Shown here: positions 43,567 to 52,575 of the stretch, one piece after another
Numbering within the stretch: the stretch's first letter is position 1
Layout of the letters: every line of letters starts with the position of its first letter
DNA from: JBKPNJ01 sp963695705
GTDB taxonomy: Bacteria; Actinomycetota; Actinomycetes; Propionibacteriales; Nocardioidaceae
DNA length: 64,000 bases
Direction of reading: 5' to 3'
NCBI GenBank assembly: GCA_963695705.1
Contig: CAVOHB010000006.1
Location: 62,001-126,000 of the forward strand
The notes under the pieces: model-generated
What the model was told of the DNA's origin: nothing
The model's database searches: none
Seen by the model: the letters and a program-made list of their open reading frames with translations, nothing else
Position numbers and translations under genes: made by a program

Positions 43567-44502
43567 TCAGCGAAGCGCCAGCAGGAGACTGTCGAGCAGC
43601 TCGCGGGTGTGTGGCTGCTCGAGCACCTCTCCGATCCACGCGGCAGAGTCCGCGCGCTGCGGCGAGCGTGGATTGGGTGTCAGCCAGTCGGAGGCGGCGA
43701 TCTCGGTGATGTGCCCGAGCTGCGCGATGAGCATCGAGAAGTCACCGCGCTGATTGACCGTCGCCGGTCCACCGCCCGCCCGGTAGGCCTCGATCAGCGC
43801 GCGTGCCCGACCGGCGTCGCCGCGGGCGAACTCGAAGAGAACACAGGCGAGCTCCTGGCTCGGATCAGCCGACCCGCTGTTCTCCCAGTCGATGACGCAG
43901 ACTTCGCCCTCCGCGGTCGGCAGCACGTTGTCGGCCCAGAGGTCGCGATGGCAGGTCCGCACCATCTTGGGTGGCTCGATCCAGGACTCCAGCGCGACCA
44001 GCTCATCTCGCAGATCGGCGAGCCTGCCGGCGAACGGAGCCCCCGCCTCCCGAAGCTGCCCCACCAGCTGGTCCCAGCGATCGGCGCCGATCGGGTCGTG
44101 ATACCAGGAGTCCAACGGCCCGAGCTCAGCGGATGTGACCTGGTGAAGGGCGGCGACGACGGCGCCCACCCTCGCCGGATCGAGGGCGGGGTCCGGGGGA
44201 CGCAGATCGACCCACTCATACATCCTGACCTGCCGGTCGTCCACGACGGCGAACACGCATCCCTCGGTGGTGCGCCGCACGCGCGGAGTCGGTACGCCCG
44301 CGTCATAGGCCGCCTCCTGGAACGCGGTCGCCAGGCGCACCTCGTCCTCACCGCACCGGCGGAACGGCGCCTTCACCGCCCAGGCGCCGTCCGACGTGTC
44401 GAGCCGCCACACGACGCCCTGCCTGCCACGCGCGACCGGCCCGTCGGACAGCCTCGCGGCCCGGCCGAGGGCGAAACGGCGGGCGAGGTACGCGGCATCC
44501 AT
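43567..44502 (-). CDS. APH-type aminoglycoside/choline-kinase-like phosphotransferase
   Basis: 311 residues with RQGVVWRLDTSDGAWAVKAPF, catalytic loop RTCHRDLWADNVLP (HxDxxxxN) at about 200, and VCVIDWENSGSADPSQEL (metal Asp). It belongs to the APH fold; the substrate may be an antibiotic, a choline-like molecule or a sugar. The ATG at 44502 with GGAGTGG upstream is preferred to ATG 44535. Divergent from the SNF2 helicase gene, about 335 bases apart. Confidence 0.83.
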   Translation of the reverse strand: MDAAYLARRFALGRAARLSDGPVARGRQGVVWRLDTSDGAWAVKAPFRRCGEDEVRLATAFQEAAYDAGVPTPRVRRTTEGCVFAVVDDRQVRMYEWVDLRPPDPALDPARVGAVVAALHQVTSAELGPLDSWYHDPIGADRWDQLVGQLREAGAPFAGRLADLRDELVALESWIEPPKMVRTCHRDLWADNVLPTAEGEVCVIDWENSGSADPSQELACVLFEFARGDAGRARALIEAYRAGGGPATVNQRGDFSMLIAQLGHITEIAASDWLTPNPRSPQRADSAAWIGEVLEQPHTRELLDSLLLALR

Positions 44503-44836
44503 CAGGCCACTCCAGCACAGTGCTTCGACCTTCATGGTTCCGGATGCCCGGGTACGCGCTAGCATTGGTATGGCACCGACCCTTCGCATTGCCGTTCGTC
44601 GAGGGACAACTCCCGCTCTGCGGTCGCCGACGCGGCAGCCAATCGATGGTCGCCGAAGCCCACCTGGCTGGGCGGGCGTCGGGCCGGTCGGCGGTGCTCG
44701 ACCCGGTTGGGCCGGGTCGCGTCGCGGAGGGGGCACTGGCCCGTTCGCAGCCCGACTCGCGGCCGGTCCGGTCCGAGACCGGGGCGGTGCCGCGAGACCG
44801 CACGACCAGTGTGCGGGCACATCGGAGGAGGAGCTC
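44503..44836. other. intergenic region between divergent kinase and helicase genes
   Basis: These 334 bases must carry the promoters of both the APH-type kinase (minus) and the SNF2 helicase (plus). Open frames here are low-complexity Arg/Gly/Pro without homology. No clear promoter box or palindrome was found. Confidence 0.4.
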
Positions 44837-46975
44837 TTGGCTCGACGAGGCCAGCGCCAGTCCGGCGCTACCCGTACCGCCACGCGGCGCCGGCGCGGCA
44901 GCCGGGGCGGCGGCGACGATGGCATCATCCCCGTGCTCGCCGCAGCCGTGCGAGAGGTCGAGGCAGCCGCCAAGCGCGGCCCGGTGAAACCCTCGACCCG
45001 CACCAAGTTCCAGGTCGTCGCTCTGCTGGTGCGTGAGGAGCGTGCCCGCGTCAAGGCCGACAAGAGCCACACCGAGGCCTACCGGGCCGAGCAGCTCAGG
45101 CGCCTGGACGGAATCGCCACGATCCTCGCAAAGTCCGCCGTCCGCGACTCCGCACTCCTCGCACTCCTCAGCGAGGAGGCCGTCGTCTCCGCCGCCGCGA
45201 GATCCCTGAAGCGCGACATGCTGCGGGCGGCCGGTGTCGAGCCGGCCCCCGAGCAGCTCACCACCGAGTCGGTGACAGCTGTCACGAGCGAAGGTCAGGT
45301 CGTGCCGCGGTCGGTCGTGTCGCGGCAGCTGGCGAACCCCTTCCTCGCTCCCGACTTCTCGTCAGTGCAGTCCCGCGAGCCCCAGCCGCGGCGCCTCGCC
45401 AGCTGGGAGCTGCTCGGCCCGCTGCTCAAGTCATTCGAGTACGCCGCCACCGGAGCTTCGGCGTGCATGGACCTGCCCGAGCCAGCGGCGCTCCGAATGT
45501 CGGGGGACCTGGAGCTGATGCGGCACCAGGCACAGCTGGTCGCCGCTGCCGCGGCCGGGCACAGGACGTTCCTGCTCGCCGACGAGCCTGGCCTGGGAAA
45601 GACGGCTCAGGCGCTGCTCGCCGCGAAGGCGTCGAACGCCTACCCGCTGCTGGTCGTCGTACCGAACGTCGTCAAGATCAACTGGGCGCGCGAGGCCGGC
45701 CTCTGGACGCCCAACCGGCCGGCCACCGTGGTGCACGGCGACGGCGACGCGATCGACGGGTTCGCCGACATCGTCATCGTCAACTACGACGTGCTGGACC
45801 GGCACGTGGGCTGGCTCGGCGACCTCGGTTTCCGGGGCATGGTCGTCGACGAGGCGCATTTCATCAAGAACAAGAAGTCGCAGCGCTCCCAGCACGTCCT
45901 GCGGCTCTCCGAGCGCATCCGGACACGTACTCCGCGTCCCTTGTTGATGGCGCTCACCGGCACCCCGCTGATCAACGACATAGACGACTTCAGAGCCATC
46001 TGGCAGTTCCTCGGCTGGATCGACGACGAGAGGCCCCGCGCCGCGCTGATGGAGGCCCTCGAGGAGACCGGCCTGACGCCTGCGGACCCAGGGTTCTACG
46101 CCGCCGCCCGACGTTGCGTGATCGACCTCGGGATCGTCCGTCGCCGCAAGGTCGACGTCGCCGCGGACATCCCCGCCCGCCGTATCGCCGACCTTCCGGT
46201 CGAGCTCGACGAGAGTGTCGGCCGCTCGATCCGGGAGGCGGAGCGCGAACTGGCACGCCGGCTGGTGTCGCGCTACGAGAACGCTCTGGCCACGCGGACC
46301 TCCGGGGTCGTTGTCGACGGCATCGACCACGAGCTCGTGCGCCGGGTCGCCGCGTGGCACCGGGAGGACACCGCCACCGGTGAGAGCGACGAGAACGTGT
46401 TCAGCATGATGCGCCGCATCGGCCAGGCGAAGGCCGGGCTCGCCGCCGACTACGCCACCCAGCTCGCGCGCAGTGTCGGCAAGGTCGTGTTCTTCGCCAA
46501 GCACATCGACGTGATGGACACCGCCGAGGACACGTTCGCCAAGCGCGGGATCCGCTACTCGTCGATACGCGGCAACCAGACTCCGAAGGCCCGCCAGAAC
46601 AGCATCGATGCCTTCGTCAACGATCCGGACGTGTCCATCGCGGTCTGCTCGCTAACCGCGGCCGGGGTAGGGCTCAACCTGCAGGTCGCCTCCAACGTCG
46701 TGCTCGCCGAGCTCTCCTGGACCGACGCGCAGCAGACGCAGGCCATCGACCGCATCCACCGCATCGGCCAGGAGCAGCCGGTCACCGCGTGGCGGATCAT
46801 CGCCGCACAGACCATCGACACCAAGATCGCCGAGCTCATCGACAGCAAGGCGGGGCTGGCCGCGCGGGCACTCGACGGTTCGGACGAAGAGGTGTCGTCG
46901 TCCGCCGACGTACAGCTGGAGGCTCTCGTCTCAGTGTTGACGGACGCCCTGTCGGCGTCATCCGACAGTTATTAG
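44837..46975 (+). CDS. SNF2-family DEAH-box ATPase/helicase
   Basis: About 712 residues. A basic N-terminal region (1-220) has no named domain. The SNF2 core has DEPGLGKT (motif I) at about 249, VVPNVVKINW, VDEAHFIKNKKS (motif II) at about 335, ALTGTPLIND (III) at about 372, then VVFFAKHIDVMD, VCSLTAAGVGLNLQ (V) and RIHRIGQ (VI) at about 638. Such proteins remodel protein-nucleic acid complexes. TTG 44837 is chosen for the AGGAGGAG upstream. Followed after 170 bases by hen1-pnkp in the same direction, suggesting a shared RNA/DNA repair setting. Confidence 0.85.
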   Translation: MARRGQRQSGATRTATRRRRGSRGGGDDGIIPVLAAAVREVEAAAKRGPVKPSTRTKFQVVALLVREERARVKADKSHTEAYRAEQLRRLDGIATILAKSAVRDSALLALLSEEAVVSAAARSLKRDMLRAAGVEPAPEQLTTESVTAVTSEGQVVPRSVVSRQLANPFLAPDFSSVQSREPQPRRLASWELLGPLLKSFEYAATGASACMDLPEPAALRMSGDLELMRHQAQLVAAAAAGHRTFLLADEPGLGKTAQALLAAKASNAYPLLVVVPNVVKINWAREAGLWTPNRPATVVHGDGDAIDGFADIVIVNYDVLDRHVGWLGDLGFRGMVVDEAHFIKNKKSQRSQHVLRLSERIRTRTPRPLLMALTGTPLINDIDDFRAIWQFLGWIDDERPRAALMEALEETGLTPADPGFYAAARRCVIDLGIVRRRKVDVAADIPARRIADLPVELDESVGRSIREAERELARRLVSRYENALATRTSGVVVDGIDHELVRRVAAWHREDTATGESDENVFSMMRRIGQAKAGLAADYATQLARSVGKVVFFAKHIDVMDTAEDTFAKRGIRYSSIRGNQTPKARQNSIDAFVNDPDVSIAVCSLTAAGVGLNLQVASNVVLAELSWTDAQQTQAIDRIHRIGQEQPVTAWRIIAAQTIDTKIAELIDSKAGLAARALDGSDEEVSSSADVQLEALVSVLTDALSASSDSY

Positions 46976-47044
46976 AATTGTGCAGTCGTTGCGGGGCCAC
47001 CGTGTCGGCCGCGGCATGACCGCACCGACCTTGTGCGTGGTAGA

Positions 47045-47070
47045 TGGTCACCGGCGCTCAACCGTGACCA
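47045..47070. promoter_or_regulatory. inverted repeat upstream of hen1
   Basis: TGGTCAC (47045-47051) and GTGACCA (47064-47070) are 7-base arms with a 12-base spacer, about 75 bases before the hen1 start. Possible operator for the RNA repair cassette. Confidence 0.3.
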
Positions 47071-47145
47071 ACAAGTGCGCAATTTCCCGGCAGTGGCCGG
47101 AAGGTGTGCAGTAAGCGTTTGCCGGGGTCGTGGAGTATGTGTCTG

Positions 47146-48567
47146 GTGTACGTCACGATTACGTCGACCGACCTCGAAGCGACCAACCTCGGGTATCTGC
47201 TGCACAAGCATCCCGACCGCGCGCAGCAGTTCGAGGTGTCGGCCGGGGTGGCGCATGTCTTCTACCCTGAGGCGACGAACGAGCGCTGCACCGCGGCCCT
47301 GATGCTCGAGGTGGACCCGATCGCTCTGGTCCGCGGCCGCAGATACGGCGGCGACGCCTTCGCCCTGAGCCAGTACGTCAACGACCGGCCGTACGCAGCG
47401 TCGTCGATGCTTGCGGTCGCGCTCGGCAAGGTCTTCCGGACCGCGATGGCGGGCACGTGCAACGCGAAGCCTGAGTTGGTCGACCAGCCGCTGCCACTGG
47501 AGGTCCACCTGCCGAGCCTGCCCAGTGATGGAGGCGCGGCGATGGTCTCCGAGCTCTTCGGTCCGCTGGGTTGGTCGGTCGAGGCGGCGGCGATCGCACT
47601 GGATGAAGCGATGCCCGGGTGGGGAGACTCCCGCTACCTTGACGTACGGCTGCGCGGGACGGTGGTCCTGTCCGAAGCGCTCTCGCACCTGTATGTGCTG
47701 CTGCCGGTGCTCGATGACGCCAAGCACTACTGGGTGTCGTCCGACGAGGTCGACAAGCTGCTCCGGGCCGGTAGCGGATGGTTGGCCGGTCACCCGGAAA
47801 GGGATCTGATCATGCGCCGTTATCTCGCCCACCAGCGAGAGTTCGTCGCGACCGCCGTTTCTCGGCTGGCCGAGGTCGACGACCGTCCGGAAGAGGCCCT
47901 GGACAACGCGATGGACACCGACGTGGAGGGCTCGCCTGTCATGCCGCCGCTGGCCATCCAGCGGCAGCGGGCCGTCCTGAACGCCCTGCACGCGGAGGGC
48001 GCGGCCCGGGTCGTCGACCTCGGCTGCGGGGAGGGAGCGCTGGTGCGGGAGCTGATCAGGGACGCCACGTTCAGTGAGATCCTGGGCGTGGACGTGTCCC
48101 CGCGAGCGCTGCAGATCGCCGAACGCCGACTCAACCTGCCCCGGATGCCGGACAGCCAGCGGGCAAGGCTGCGGCTGATCCAGTCATCGGTTACCTACCG
48201 CGACGATCGTCTCTCCGGCTATGACGCCGTGGTCCTGATGGAGGTCATCGAACATCTTGACCCGGCGCGCCTCCCGGCGCTGGAGAGCACGGTATTCGCC
48301 CACGCCCGGCCCCGAACCGTCGTCGTCACGACGCCCAACGTCGAGCACAACATCAGATTCGAGGGCATGCCCGCCGGGACGATGCGGCACCGCGACCACC
48401 GATTCGAGTGGACCCGGGCCGAGTTCAGCGGATGGGCAACCACCGTGTGTGGGAGCCATGGGTACGACGTCACGTTCGCACCGGTCGGCGAGGACGACCC
48501 GGACATCGGGGCACCGACGCAGATGGCGGTCTTCCGCCGCGTCGAGGCTCGGCGGGAGGCCTCGTGA
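47146..48567 (+). CDS. hen1: Hen1 3'-terminal RNA ribose 2'-O-methyltransferase
   Basis: About 473 residues. N-terminal half: YVTITSTDLEATNLGYLLHKHPDR, the bacterial Hen1 N-domain, which activates the Pnkp ligase. C-terminal half: SAM motif VVDLGCGEGALV at about 288, and the metal-dependent catalytic motif MEVIEHLDP at about 365 plus MRHRDHRFEW at about 412 (Glu, Glu, His, His). Hen1 marks the 3' ribose of the broken RNA before ligation. GTG 47146 aligns with family starts, with GGAG ten bases upstream; ATG 47137 is possible. Its stop overlaps the pnkp start (GTGA). Confidence 0.93.
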   Translation: MYVTITSTDLEATNLGYLLHKHPDRAQQFEVSAGVAHVFYPEATNERCTAALMLEVDPIALVRGRRYGGDAFALSQYVNDRPYAASSMLAVALGKVFRTAMAGTCNAKPELVDQPLPLEVHLPSLPSDGGAAMVSELFGPLGWSVEAAAIALDEAMPGWGDSRYLDVRLRGTVVLSEALSHLYVLLPVLDDAKHYWVSSDEVDKLLRAGSGWLAGHPERDLIMRRYLAHQREFVATAVSRLAEVDDRPEEALDNAMDTDVEGSPVMPPLAIQRQRAVLNALHAEGAARVVDLGCGEGALVRELIRDATFSEILGVDVSPRALQIAERRLNLPRMPDSQRARLRLIQSSVTYRDDRLSGYDAVVLMEVIEHLDPARLPALESTVFAHARPRTVVVTTPNVEHNIRFEGMPAGTMRHRDHRFEWTRAEFSGWATTVCGSHGYDVTFAPVGEDDPDIGAPTQMAVFRRVEARREAS

Positions 48568-51116
48568 GGCTGGCCGTACCCGAACTCTGCCTGGTGGCAC
48601 TGGTCGGTGCCTCCGGATCGGGCAAGTCCACCTTTGCTGGCGAGCACTTCGGGCGCTTCGAGGTGATCTCCAGTGACTTCTGCCGGGGCCTGGTCTCCGA
48701 CGACGAGAACGACCAGGCCGCCACGGTCGACGCCTTCGACGTGCTCAACTACATCGCGGGAAAGCGGCTGGCCGCGGGCCGCCTCACGGTGGTCGATGCG
48801 ACAAACGTGCAGCGGGATGCCCGACGCAAGCTGGTGGACCTGGCGAGGGCCCACGACGTACTGCCGGTTGCGATCGTCCTCGACCTGCCTGAGCAGCTGT
48901 GCATCGCACGCAACGCCCAGGCTCCCAACCGCGGTTTCGGTGCCGCCGTGGTGCGACGGCAGCGCGAGCAGCTGCGCCGGTCGCTGCGGGGCCTGGCCAG
49001 GGAGGGCTTCCGCAGGGTCCACGTGCTGCGAACCGTCGAAGAGGTTGCCGCAGCCGAGGTCGTCCGCGAGAAGCTGCTCAACGACTTCCGGCACGATCAT
49101 GGCCCTTTCGACGTGATCGGCGATGTGCACGGATGCCGCGTCGAGCTCGAGGCGCTGCTGACCCGGCTCGGCTACCAGCTCGTGTGGGACGACCAAGGTC
49201 GCCCGGTCGACGCTGTGCACGCCGGCGGCCGGCGGCCGGTGTTCGTCGGTGACCTGGTCGACCGCGGTCCCGACTCTCCCGGCGTCCTCCGGTTGGTGAT
49301 GGGCATGGTCGAGTCCGGCCATGCTCGATGTGTCCCGGGCAACCACGAGAACAAGCTGGTGCGGGCCCTGCGTGGCCATAGCGTGCAGGTCAGCCACGGC
49401 TTGGCCGAAACGCTCTCTCAGCTCGCCGACGAGACCGAGGACTTTCGTGCCCAGGTGGGGGAGTTCTGCTATGACCTGGTTTCGCACCTTGTCCTCGACG
49501 ACGGTCGGCTGGTCGTCGCGCACGCCGGACTGAAGGAGGCCTACCACGGCCGGGCGTCCGGCCGGGTCCGCAGCTTCGCGTTGTACGGCGATACGACCGG
49601 CGAGACCGACGAGTTCGGGCTGCCGGTGCGCCTGCCGTGGGCCAATGACTACCGCGGCAAGGCGATGGTGCTCTACGGGCACACGCCGCTGCCCGAGGTG
49701 CAGTGGGTCAACAACACGATGTGCCTCGACACCGGCTGCGTGTTCGGCGGGCGGTTGACCGCGCTTCGCTATCCCGAGAAGGAAGTCGTCTCGGTGCCGG
49801 CGGAGAAGGTCTGGTACCAGCCGGTGAAGCCGTTCCCTGCTGCGGCGGAGGTCACCCGTTCCGACGTCCGCGACCATGACCAGCTGGACATCCAGGACGT
49901 GCTGGGCAAGCGGGTTGTCGAGACGGCACATCTCGGACGCGTGACCGTCCGGGAGGAGAACGCCGCCGGTGCCCTGGAGGTCATGAGCCGCTTCGCCGTG
50001 CACCCACGGTGGCTGCCGTACCTGCCACCGACGATGGCTCCGGTTGGCACGTCCAAGCGACCGGACCTCCTCGAGCATCCTGATGAGGCATTCGCGGCGT
50101 ACCACGATCTCGGGATCACCGGTCTCATGTGCCAGGAGAAGCACATGGGCTCTCGGGCGATGGCGCTCGTGTGCCGCGACGCGGCGGTCGCCGCCTCCCG
50201 GTTCGGGGCCACAGCCGGGGAGTCCGGCGCTGTTTACACGCGCACCGGGCGTCCGTTCTTCTCGCCTGTCCTCAGCGAGGAGCTCCTGAGCCGGGTGCGG
50301 TCCGCTCTCGATCGGGGTGGCCTGTGGACGTCCTTGGACACCGACTGGATCCTGCTCGACGGTGAGCTGCTGCCATGGTCGACGAAGGCCGAGGACCTGC
50401 TCCGCGACCAGTACGCCGCAGTCGGCGCGGCCGCGCGTTCCGCTCTGCCGGCCGCGATCGCCGGGCTCGAAGCCGGTCGTGGTCGTGGGCTCGGGCTGGA
50501 CGCGCTGATCGATCGGACCGTGGCCCGCGCGGACAACGCCGACGCGTTCACCCGTGCGTACCGGCGATACTGCTGGGCGGTCGACGGCCTGGACGGAGTG
50601 AGCATCGCGCCCTTCCAGGTGCTGGCCACCGAGGGCCGGACGTATCACGACCGGCAGCACGCCTGGCACCTCGAGGTAGCCGACCAGCTCGCCGACGCGG
50701 AGCCGGATCTCTTCCGCAGCACTGCCCGGGTGGTCGTGGACACCACAGATCAGCAGTCGCTCGCAGCGGGTGTCCGATGGTGGGAGTCGCTCACCGCCGC
50801 TGGCGGTGAGGGCATGGTGGTGAAGCCCGCGGCGAACCTCACCCGCGGTCCTCGCGGTCTCGTCCAGCCGGGCCTGAAGGTTCGAGGGCGAGAGTACCTC
50901 CGCATCATCTACGGTCCGGACTACACCGAACCGCAGAACCTGACCAGGCTGCGCGACCGCAACCTGGCCCACAAGCGCTCGCTCGCCTTGCGGGAGTACG
51001 CCCTGGGCTTGGAGTCCCTGGAACGAGTCGCCCGGGGCGAGCCGCTGTGGCGCATCCATGAGCCCGTCTTCGCCGTACTCGCGCTCGAGTCGGAACCGGT
51101 GGATCCTCGCCTGTAG
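48564..51116 (+). CDS. pnkp: Pnkp polynucleotide kinase-phosphatase-ligase
   Basis: 850 residues with three modules. Kinase (1-175): Walker A GASGSGKST at about 15. Binuclear metallophosphatase (180-470): VIGDVHGC at about 185, GDLVDRGPDS at about 229, GNHENK at about 259. Ligase/adenylyltransferase (480-850): motif EKHMGSRAM with the adenylated Lys at about 526, LLDGELLPW, and GGEGMVVKP. Pnkp heals 2',3'-cyclic phosphate and 5'-OH ends and, with Hen1, seals cleaved RNA such as toxin-cut tRNA. Translation is coupled to hen1 by GTGA. Confidence 0.95.
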   Translation: MRLAVPELCLVALVGASGSGKSTFAGEHFGRFEVISSDFCRGLVSDDENDQAATVDAFDVLNYIAGKRLAAGRLTVVDATNVQRDARRKLVDLARAHDVLPVAIVLDLPEQLCIARNAQAPNRGFGAAVVRRQREQLRRSLRGLAREGFRRVHVLRTVEEVAAAEVVREKLLNDFRHDHGPFDVIGDVHGCRVELEALLTRLGYQLVWDDQGRPVDAVHAGGRRPVFVGDLVDRGPDSPGVLRLVMGMVESGHARCVPGNHENKLVRALRGHSVQVSHGLAETLSQLADETEDFRAQVGEFCYDLVSHLVLDDGRLVVAHAGLKEAYHGRASGRVRSFALYGDTTGETDEFGLPVRLPWANDYRGKAMVLYGHTPLPEVQWVNNTMCLDTGCVFGGRLTALRYPEKEVVSVPAEKVWYQPVKPFPAAAEVTRSDVRDHDQLDIQDVLGKRVVETAHLGRVTVREENAAGALEVMSRFAVHPRWLPYLPPTMAPVGTSKRPDLLEHPDEAFAAYHDLGITGLMCQEKHMGSRAMALVCRDAAVAASRFGATAGESGAVYTRTGRPFFSPVLSEELLSRVRSALDRGGLWTSLDTDWILLDGELLPWSTKAEDLLRDQYAAVGAAARSALPAAIAGLEAGRGRGLGLDALIDRTVARADNADAFTRAYRRYCWAVDGLDGVSIAPFQVLATEGRTYHDRQHAWHLEVADQLADAEPDLFRSTARVVVDTTDQQSLAAGVRWWESLTAAGGEGMVVKPAANLTRGPRGLVQPGLKVRGREYLRIIYGPDYTEPQNLTRLRDRNLAHKRSLALREYALGLESLERVARGEPLWRIHEPVFAVLALESEPVDPRL

Positions 51117-51156
51117 CGGCAGCCCCTCGCGGGTCACGCAAGCTCAGAAAGGCGCG

Positions 51157-51783
51157 TCAGCGTTGTGTTGGTTGTGGTGGGGGTCTCTGCCCCGGGCATG
51201 GCGCACCCACACCTATGTGGATGGTCTGCCTGTCGCCATGGATCGTGACGAACAGCGGGAGGCACAGGGGATCTCGTACCCAGTAGCCGCCGGCATACGA
51301 GAGCCAGCCGGCCCCGGCGACCTGGCAGGCCGGGACGGTGAGTCTGGCCACGGGTCTGGCGCTCGAGCCCCAGCCGACGGCGGCGTCGGACCTCAGCCGC
51401 CTTGGTATGGCGAGGGTGAACATCTCACCGGTTCGAAACGTGAGTCCCCATTTGGCGAACAGACGATGGGCGCCGGCGTGGCCGGTATCGGCGGTTTGCA
51501 GCGCCGCCATTCGCGGGCTCGCGGGGAACGCGACGACGTCATCCACGACCTGCATCCGCGCCGGCGGGGGAACCGTGCCGATGTAGTCGTTGCAGTTCAG
51601 GATTCTGGGATTCGGCGTGCCTCCGGTCTGCGACGGTGCCACCGCGGCCGTTGTCTCGTCCGGCCGGTCGCCGTTCACCGCATCCGAGCCACCGCCGGAG
51701 GAACACGATGCCAACAGGAGCGAGCAGGCCAGCGTGATCGCCGATGTTGCTCGTACCACGGCATCAGTAGACACCCAAGACAT
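51157..51783 (-). CDS. predicted lipoprotein
   Basis: About 208 residues: hydrophobic N-terminus with lipobox LLASC at about 26, Ser/Gly-rich linker, and a mature domain with NCNDYIGTVPPPARMQ, a HRLFAKWGLTFRTG segment and a Cys-rich end. Family not recognised. Convergent to pnkp, 40 bases apart. Starts at 51783, 51774 or 51756 are possible. Confidence 0.65.
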   Translation of the reverse strand: MSWVSTDAVVRATSAITLACSLLLASCSSGGGSDAVNGDRPDETTAAVAPSQTGGTPNPRILNCNDYIGTVPPPARMQVVDDVVAFPASPRMAALQTADTGHAGAHRLFAKWGLTFRTGEMFTLAIPRRLRSDAAVGWGSSARPVARLTVPACQVAGAGWLSYAGGYWVRDPLCLPLFVTIHGDRQTIHIGVGAPCPGQRPPPQPTQR

Positions 51784-51960
51784 CCCCGAGCCGGCGGCTA
51801 CCCGCCGGCTACGGCCCGCCCGCGATCGATCCGCTTGATGCCGTAGGTGGTCGTCTCCGCCGAGCTGGGGTTCCTGCGCGGTGAGCGGCCGGCCTGACGT
51901 TCGGCGGCTCCGGCCGGCCCCTAGGTTGGTTGGCACGCGAGCGCAGGGGAGCGCCAACCG

Positions 51961-52356
51961 ATGGATGCCGGCTTCAATGTCGTGGTGGCTGCCGGGTCGT
52001 TGAGATCCGCCGACGAGCGTGCGGTTCGTTTCGCCCATCGATGGACATCTGAGGGTGTCACCGTCGAGACGGACTTCACCGGTGGACACCTCTTTCACCT
52101 GGCGGCGGCCGGGTGCGTCCTCAACGACATCTACCGGGAAGCACGCGGGCTCGGGATCGAGCTGGACGGAGTACGCGTCGCGGCCCACGGTGGCTTCAAC
52201 GACGACACGTGGGAGTCGATCGGCATCAGCTACTCGGTCGACGTGAGATCCCCGGCCTCGGCCGAGGCCGTTGGCCACCTGCTTGATGTGGTCAACGCCG
52301 TCGCGGAGATTCCCCGGGCCATCCGCCGCGGAGCGTCGGTGCGCCGGATCCCCTGA
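51961..52356 (+). CDS. OsmC-family protein
   Basis: 131 residues: FTGGHLFHLAAAGCVLNDIYREARGLGIELDGVRVAAHGGF, then ISYSVDVRSPASAEAVGHLLDVVNAVAEIPRAIRRGA. The Cys in AAAGCVLND matches the peroxidatic Cys position of OsmC proteins, which reduce organic hydroperoxides. The typical second Cys is not seen in the tail, so peroxidase activity is uncertain. Confidence 0.75.
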   Translation: MDAGFNVVVAAGSLRSADERAVRFAHRWTSEGVTVETDFTGGHLFHLAAAGCVLNDIYREARGLGIELDGVRVAAHGGFNDDTWESIGISYSVDVRSPASAEAVGHLLDVVNAVAEIPRAIRRGASVRRIP

Positions 52357-52373
52357 TGATGGGACCCACCACC

Positions 52374-52434
52374 CTCGGCTTGCGTCATGCAATTCGAGGG
52401 TCATGACCCGCAGGATGCAGTGACGTAAGCCGAG
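52374..52434. repeat. structured palindromic element, copy A
   Basis: Nested inverted repeat starting 18 bases behind the OsmC stop. Outer arms CTCGGCTT/AAGCCGAG, middle arms CGTCATGCA/TGCAGTGACG (one bulge), and central 12-base palindrome GGGTCATGACCC at 52398-52409. Copy B lies at 62512-62580. The core sequence is almost the same in both copies, while the outer stem differs by paired changes. Confidence 0.65.
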
Positions 52435-52575
52435 AGCAAAGTCCGAGCCAGCACAAGCCCCCAGTCTTAACGCCTCGCTCGGTTTCGGCCATGTTTCGCT
52501 TGAGGTCTGACGAAAGCGTCGTCCTGGGCTGTAGCGCGCATAGGCTGACCCCCTACCGCGAGAAAGGCGTAGCCA

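Noticed and set aside
48219..51137. Opposite-strand frame of over 970 codons across hen1 and pnkp
   Set aside because: Low-complexity Arg/His/Gly text without motifs; the plus strand encodes clear RNA repair enzymes.
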